From: Caldipriscus sp964426895
GTDB taxonomy: Bacteria; Hydrothermota; Hydrothermia; LBFQ01
Direction of reading: 5' to 3'
DNA length: 28,319 nt
Assembly (NCBI GenBank): GCA_964426895.1
Contig: CAYRSH010000015.1
Location: 1-28,319, forward strand
Position 1 is the stretch's first letter. Every line of letters starts with the position of its first letter. The notes below the pieces were generated by a model that made no database searches, had not been told where the DNA came from, and worked only from the letters and a program-made list of their open reading frames with translations. Positions 23,948 to 28,319 of the stretch are shown in pieces. Position numbers and translations under genes: made by a program.

Positions 23948-25028
23948 GAAGATAGACAGATATATCTTCTGGGAGTTTGTAAAGGTTTTTGTGGTTTTGT
24001 GTTTAGGCGTCATAATGATATACATCGTCGTGAATTTCTTTGAAATGATAGATAAAATAGCAGACCACAAGCCAAGCCCCATATCCATAGTTAAGTATTA
24101 CCTTTGGCAAATTCCTTATCTTTTAAGCCTCCTTATGCCAATTGCCGCCCTCTTAGCCTGTTTCTTCTCCATAGGTGAGATGAACAGGAGAATGGAAATA
24201 TTGGCCTTAAAAGCGTCGGGGATAGATATAATCAGGGTTTTTATACCCGTATTTTTTGTAGGTATTGTCAATACGCTTATGGGGATATATCTCAATTGGG
24301 AGCTGGTTCCGAGGGGAAGGCTAAGGGCGGTTGAAATAAAGGCTTTGGAGATAGAGAAAAGGAAGGATGTTCCGAGTAGGACATTTGCGAACAACCTTTT
24401 ATTCTTTGGTGAGGGGAACAGGTTGTACTTTTTCAAGTATATAAACTCAAAGGATAACTACGCCCAAGGCATAACGATATTTCAGTTTGGTGCGGATAAA
24501 AGAATAACGAAAAGGATAGATGCCGTTAGGGCGGATTATAGGAACGGATTATGGGAACTTGAAGGGGTAAAGATAAGGGAATTCAAAGGTTATAATGAAA
24601 GTGTTATCAACATACCCCGAATGGTTGATACTTTAATTAAGGAAACGCCGGCACAGTTTTTAAAACCCTTGGGTGATTCCCTAATGACAACGCCGGAATT
24701 GATTGAAAGGATAGAGTTTCTTAAAAGGGCAAAACTTGAAAATGCCGAAGAGAGGACGGAATTGGCAATAAGGTTTTTGTTTCCTTTGATGAATTTTATA
24801 ATACTTCTTATAGGATTGCCCCTTGCGGTTTTTACCGGGGTTAGAGGGGGAGGAAGGGCATTAGCCTTTGGTTCTTCAATGTTTTTAGCGTTCTTTTACT
24901 GGGGTGCCCTTCAATCGGCAAGGGCTATGGGTGAAACCGGCAAGATAGAACCTTGGGTTGCGGCTTCAATACCGAACATTTTATTCCTCCTCTTGTCCTT
25001 ACCCTTACTCTTTAAAATGCACAGGTAA
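23940..25028 (+). CDS. LptF/LptG family permease (YjgP/YjgQ)
   Basis: A 362-residue inner-membrane protein with three N-terminal transmembrane helices (about 12-35, 55-80, 98-120), a periplasmic beta-jellyroll-like region (about 130-260) and three C-terminal helices (about 275-297, 305-325, 335-358). MNRRMEILALKASGID is the conserved coupling-helix signature. It forms the permease of the LptB2FG lipopolysaccharide exporter, evidence for an outer membrane. Only one copy is here, so LptF versus LptG cannot be decided; the partner must lie elsewhere. The start is TTG 23940, with GGGGAGAG just upstream inside hpf. The 3' end overlaps the convergent YbbR-domain gene by 24 bp. Confidence 0.9.
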   Translation: MIKKIDRYIFWEFVKVFVVLCLGVIMIYIVVNFFEMIDKIADHKPSPISIVKYYLWQIPYLLSLLMPIAALLACFFSIGEMNRRMEILALKASGIDIIRVFIPVFFVGIVNTLMGIYLNWELVPRGRLRAVEIKALEIEKRKDVPSRTFANNLLFFGEGNRLYFFKYINSKDNYAQGITIFQFGADKRITKRIDAVRADYRNGLWELEGVKIREFKGYNESVINIPRMVDTLIKETPAQFLKPLGDSLMTTPELIERIEFLKRAKLENAEERTELAIRFLFPLMNFIILLIGLPLAVFTGVRGGGRALAFGSSMFLAFFYWGALQSARAMGETGKIEPWVAASIPNILFLLLSLPLLFKMHR

Positions 25029-25799
25029 TTCCAGAAGTATCACATTTTCCGGAAGTTCAACATAAACGGAATCCTTTAACCTCTTCCCCTTTAAAGAATT
25101 AATCGGTGAAACTATCCTGCTTGGGCCCTGTATCTTGGCCGTTATTATCGTATCCGGTAAAACAACTGGTACTTCCTTAGTCATAAGGGAATCTATAAGT
25201 ATTGAAACCTTTACACTCTCGGGTTTTGCCTTTATATTCAAACCCTCCGTAAAAACCTTTGTATATACCTCAAAATCCCTCGTCTTTCCCGTAATATCTA
25301 TGGGATATGTGGGTATTGAATCCAGATTTTCCAAAATGGTTTTAGGTCCTTCAACCAAAACATTTTCGCTAACGGCCCATCCGAGATAAAAATACCCTAT
25401 TTTTGGGTTTCCCTTTATCGTGGGTGCTACCGGTAAAATTTTCCTTGAAATCTCGTCAAGTTTATAATTTATAATCCTTGGATAAAGGGGGATAATCCTA
25501 ACATCCTGTTTGGGTTTTAAATACGAGGTATCTACATACAAAACACCTTCCAAACTTGAACCGTCAAGGCTATATTCCAATATGGGCTTTTGCAGTTTAA
25601 ACTTTAATAGATTGATTCCCCTACCCGAAACATTCACAATTACGCTATCCACACCTTCTAACAAGGTTAATCCCTTCGCCAATATGTTGTATTCAACGGG
25701 TATTTTATAAACGAATGAATAGGTTTGGTTGAGTTTTGCGTATATCCAAACAATGACGGCTATAATTAGGGCCAATATTATTTCGTTAAATCCTCTCAT
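25005..25799 (-). CDS. YbbR-domain protein, CdaR-like regulator of diadenylate cyclase
   Basis: 264 residues: one N-terminal membrane anchor (about 6-21, IILALIIAVIVWIYAKL) followed by two or three YbbR repeats outside the membrane. Each repeat has the pattern of a strand plus a V-x-G-P/S turn (VIVNVSGRG; VLVEGPKTIL; ITAKIQGPSRI). In Firmicutes the equivalent CdaR binds and tunes CdaA. The gene follows cdaA with a 14-bp overlap, which supports the same role. It is shorter than the four-repeat CdaR of Bacillus. Confidence 0.82.
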   Translation of the reverse strand: MRGFNEIILALIIAVIVWIYAKLNQTYSFVYKIPVEYNILAKGLTLLEGVDSVIVNVSGRGINLLKFKLQKPILEYSLDGSSLEGVLYVDTSYLKPKQDVRIIPLYPRIINYKLDEISRKILPVAPTIKGNPKIGYFYLGWAVSENVLVEGPKTILENLDSIPTYPIDITGKTRDFEVYTKVFTEGLNIKAKPESVKVSILIDSLMTKEVPVVLPDTIITAKIQGPSRIVSPINSLKGKRLKDSVYVELPENVILLELPVHFKE

Positions 25800-26541
25800 A
25801 TCTTAATAGCCTTTCAAGGTATGTTCTCAACCTTTCAAGGGTCAAATTGTAATACGCCTCACCCTTGTGGAATAAGGTTATGGTCCCCCTTTCCTCGGAT
25901 ACCGCAATTGATATTGCATCGGATACCTCCGTAATGCCGGCAGCCGCCCTATGCCTTGCCCCTGCTCCCCTATACCTTACACTCATAGGGACCATTACCG
26001 AGGAGGCTATTATCCTGTCATTCTTTATGATAACCGCACCGTCGTGTAAAGGGGAGCGTTTGTCAAAAATGGAAACCAATAGTGGGGCGGATAACTTGCC
26101 GTCTACTATCACTCCCGTATCCTCGGCAAAATCTCTTAAAGATAGCCTCCTTTCAATGATTATTAACGCCCCCAACCTCCTCCTGAGGATTTCCTCAATG
26201 GCGGATAGTATTTCCTCTATTGGAACATTTTCCTCGGGTATGAAAAACTTTACAAAGGGTAATGAGCCCATTTCCATAAGAAACCTTCTCATTTCCGGTT
26301 GAAATATGACGATTAATATAACTATTCCAAATGTTTGTATGGCAGATACGAGAAGGGACAGGGATGGCAATTGTAAAATCCTCGCAATAAGCCCGATGAG
26401 AAACAGAAAGATTATACCCGCCATTAATACTATCACTTTGGTACCACTCAAAACCCTTAATACGAAGTATATAAAAACGGTTATGATGGCAACATCCAAC
26501 AAATCCCATATACTTATCTGGATAAAGCCGAGTACCTTCAC
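25786..26541 (-). CDS. cdaA: Membrane diadenylate cyclase CdaA (DisA_N domain)
   Basis: 251 residues with three N-terminal transmembrane helices (about 12-30, 33-52, 62-82) and a DAC domain from about 105. The active-site motifs are intact: DGA at 167-169 (SPLHDGAVII) and RHR at 196-198 (GARHRAAAG), with SEERGTI at 215-221. It makes cyclic di-AMP from two ATP, a second messenger for potassium and osmotic balance and cell-wall state. The start is GTG 26541, overlapping the acyl-CoA synthetase stop (GTGA). It forms an operon with the YbbR-domain gene downstream. Confidence 0.93.
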   Translation of the reverse strand: MKVLGFIQISIWDLLDVAIITVFIYFVLRVLSGTKVIVLMAGIIFLFLIGLIARILQLPSLSLLVSAIQTFGIVILIVIFQPEMRRFLMEMGSLPFVKFFIPEENVPIEEILSAIEEILRRRLGALIIIERRLSLRDFAEDTGVIVDGKLSAPLLVSIFDKRSPLHDGAVIIKNDRIIASSVMVPMSVRYRGAGARHRAAAGITEVSDAISIAVSEERGTITLFHKGEAYYNLTLERLRTYLERLLRYERI

Positions 26542-28220
26542 TTATCCTTATAAGGCTTGAACCTTTTTTCCTCTTCTTCTTTTAAAATCCTCCTCAACGC
26601 CTTACCCACCACCGTTCTTGGGAGTTCTTTACGGAATTCTATTTCTGCAGGTATCTTATACGGTGCCAAGTGTTCCTTGCAGAAGTTTATTAATTCGTCA
26701 GAAGAGGCGCTCATCCCCTCCTTCAAAACCACATAAGCCTTAACAATTTCCCCCTTTATTGGGTGCTCAATGCCTACAACTATTGCATCTCTAACCTTCG
26801 GGTGCTTCATTAAAACTTCCTCAACCTCCCTCGGATAAACATTAAACCCGCCTACGATTATCATTTCCTTTTTCCTATCCACTATGTAAAAGTACCCGTC
26901 GTTATCCATATACGCTATATCACCGGTGTAAAGCCAACCATCCCTTAGAACGAGTGCGGTTTCATCCGGCCTTTTCCAATAACCCTTCATAACCTGAGGT
27001 CCCTTAATTATCAACTCTCCGGGTTCTCCTACGGACATTTCCTTCTTACCATCCTCTATATCAACGATTTTTGCATCCGTATCGGGAAACGGCAATCCAA
27101 TGCTCCCGGGTTTGTTTAAACCATAAATCGGATTGCAATGGGTTACCGGCGAAGCCTCAGAAAGCCCATAACCTTCCACCAATTTCCCACCCGTTAGCCT
27201 TTCAAAATCCTCTTTAACCTTTAAGGGTAAGGGTGCGGCCCCGGATATGCATGCCTTTATAGACCTCAAATTATACTTTGAAACCTCCGGATGGTTTGAT
27301 ATTGTAGCGTATATCTGAGGGACTCCGGGAAGTAGGGTTACCTTATGCTTTTGAATGAGTTTTAAGGCATCTTTTGTATGGTATTTTGGCATTAAAACCA
27401 TTTTTGCGGCAACTTTTACGGAGAAGTTTAACGCAACGGTCATACCATAACTGTGGAAGAAGGGTATTATACACAATGTTACCTCGTTTCCGGGTTCCAA
27501 TTGTGTAAACCAGGAAACGGATTGATAAGTATTCGCCAAAATGTTAAAGTGCGTTAGCATAACCCCCTTGGGTGTTCCCGTTGTTCCACCGGTATATTGC
27601 AAAACCGCAAGGTCATCCTTTGGGTTTATATCCGGAAAGTTTGGTTCCGTGGGATGTTTTAAAAACTCCGAAAACCTAAAAAATTTAAAGCCATCAAATG
27701 AAACGGCCTTGGGTTTTGGATTGGCAACTAACGGGTAAAGCAAACCCTTTATAAAAGGTAAGAAATCCGGAATTTTACCGACTATATACCTTCCCACATT
27801 TACCTTATCCATAACCCTTTGTACGGTATCCCAAAAGATGTCAAGGGTTATTAAGACTTTTGATTCCGAATCGTTCAATAAAAATTCCAATTCGGAAGGT
27901 GTGTATAGGGGGTTTAGTTGAACCACAACACCACCAACCATTAATGTAGCATAATACGATATGGGGTAATGTGGCACATTTGGAAGCATTATAGCCACCT
28001 TATCCCCCTTTTGAACCCCTAAGGATTGTAAAAAGTTTGCAAACTTTAATGAATACTCGTATAATTCCTTATATGTGCATTGCCAACCCTCAAACCACAA
28101 TGCGGTGTTTTCCGGATAGTTTTCGGCGGTGTCTTTAAGAATCGCCCAAAGGGGCTTTTCCGGGTAATCTATACTTCTCGGAACTCCTTTTTCATAATGG
28201 CTATACCAAGGCCTTTCCAT
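26538..28220 (-). CDS. Long-chain acyl-CoA synthetase (AMP-forming, FadD-like)
   Basis: A 560-residue adenylate-forming ligase. Motifs: the ATP-binding P-loop YTGGTTGTPKG at 209-219, GYGLSEASPV near 355, YTGDIAYMDNDGY near 432, the hinge KKEMIIVGGFNVYPREVEE, and the catalytic Lys in VGKALRRIL near 543. It activates a fatty acid as acyl-AMP and transfers it to CoA; chain length is inferred from overall FadD likeness. ATG 28220 lies three bases after the discriminator of tRNA-Arg, so no Shine-Dalgarno is possible outside the tRNA. It heads the unit with cdaA and the YbbR gene, an unusual partner for c-di-AMP synthesis. Confidence 0.9.
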   Translation of the reverse strand: MERPWYSHYEKGVPRSIDYPEKPLWAILKDTAENYPENTALWFEGWQCTYKELYEYSLKFANFLQSLGVQKGDKVAIMLPNVPHYPISYYATLMVGGVVVQLNPLYTPSELEFLLNDSESKVLITLDIFWDTVQRVMDKVNVGRYIVGKIPDFLPFIKGLLYPLVANPKPKAVSFDGFKFFRFSEFLKHPTEPNFPDINPKDDLAVLQYTGGTTGTPKGVMLTHFNILANTYQSVSWFTQLEPGNEVTLCIIPFFHSYGMTVALNFSVKVAAKMVLMPKYHTKDALKLIQKHKVTLLPGVPQIYATISNHPEVSKYNLRSIKACISGAAPLPLKVKEDFERLTGGKLVEGYGLSEASPVTHCNPIYGLNKPGSIGLPFPDTDAKIVDIEDGKKEMSVGEPGELIIKGPQVMKGYWKRPDETALVLRDGWLYTGDIAYMDNDGYFYIVDRKKEMIIVGGFNVYPREVEEVLMKHPKVRDAIVVGIEHPIKGEIVKAYVVLKEGMSASSDELINFCKEHLAPYKIPAEIEFRKELPRTVVGKALRRILKEEEEKRFKPYKDK

Positions 28221-28223
28221 AAA

Positions 28224-28297
28224 CGCGTCCGGCGGGACTTGAACCCGCGACCTTCGGCTCCGGAGGCCGACGCTCTATCCATCTGAGCTACGGACGC
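28224..28297 (-). tRNA. tRNA-Arg (anticodon CCG)
   Basis: A 74-nt cloverleaf on the minus strand: acceptor arms GCGTCCG/CGGACGC, D arm with GTAGCTCAGATGGATAGAGC, anticodon stem TCGGC/GCCGA with loop CTCCGGA giving CCG, and T arm GCGGGTTCAAGTCCCGC. The discriminator is G and CCA is not encoded. Its 3' end is only 3 nt from the next ATG. Confidence 0.97.
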
Positions 28298-28310
28298 GTT
28301 TGGGGATAGT

Positions 28311-28316
28311 ATTATA
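28311..28316 (-). promoter_or_regulatory. -10 box (TATAAT) of the tRNA-Arg/acyl-CoA synthetase unit
   Basis: A perfect TATAAT within CCTTATAATA on the minus strand, 13 nt before the tRNA 5' end. The -35 region lies beyond the window. Confidence 0.65.
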
Positions 28317-28319
28317 AGG

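Noticed and set aside
1..28319. CRISPR arrays, insertion sequences, rRNA genes, replication origin
   Set aside because: No regularly spaced repeats, transposase motifs, rRNA signatures or DnaA-box clusters were seen on either strand.

Overview
The window looks like chromosomal DNA of an AT-rich, probably thermophilic, double-membraned bacterium. An LptF/LptG-type permease and a RseP-type site-2 protease point to an outer membrane. Two secreted proteins end in FlgD-like or Por-type sorting tails, and one restriction-modification pair belongs to a family known from thermophilic archaea. An uncultivated candidate phylum of the WOR-3/Hydrothermae kind would fit, but that is a guess from gene style. 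Two 100-N assembly gaps are present; the first (1288-1387) is probably not a real gap, because identical 55-bp ends flank it.

Left third (1-10.3 kb), accessory in character. It starts with a 5'-truncated nitrilase-family amidohydrolase overlapping a DUF2227-type membrane protein. A minus-strand MjaI-like (predicted CTAG) restriction-modification pair follows, its methyltransferase carrying a degenerate staphylococcal-nuclease-like C-terminal domain, directly downstream of tRNA-Ala(GGC). Next is an Mre11/SbcD-like phosphoesterase translationally coupled to a large secreted OB-fold protein. A second restriction-modification system lies at 6.9-8.3 kb as frameshifted remains. A 654-residue secreted protein resembling sialidase/BNR-type proteins closes this part.

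Middle (10.4-17.5 kb): sppA with a secreted alpha/beta hydrolase; a convergent orphan MalK/UgpC-type ATPase; an interrupted secreted protein; a CtpA-type S41 protease overlapping queD; and an unrecognised winged-helix-like protein.

Right third (17.5-28.3 kb), housekeeping. A plus-strand operon runs pheT, a ZapB-like coiled coil, two small ZapA-like proteins, rny and rseP. After a decayed-looking interval come hpf and an LptF/LptG permease. A minus-strand unit runs from tRNA-Arg(CCG) through an acyl-CoA synthetase and the diadenylate cyclase cdaA to its YbbR-domain partner.

Two genome-wide habits show. First genes of transcription units often have a -10 hexamer only 8-11 nt before the start codon and no Shine-Dalgarno, which predicts leaderless mRNAs, while several operon-internal genes have clear Shine-Dalgarno sequences. 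All four convergent gene pairs overlap at their 3' ends by 12-27 bp, leaving no room for intrinsic terminators. CTAG occurs only four times in the whole window by eye count, as would fit a CTAG-specific restriction system.
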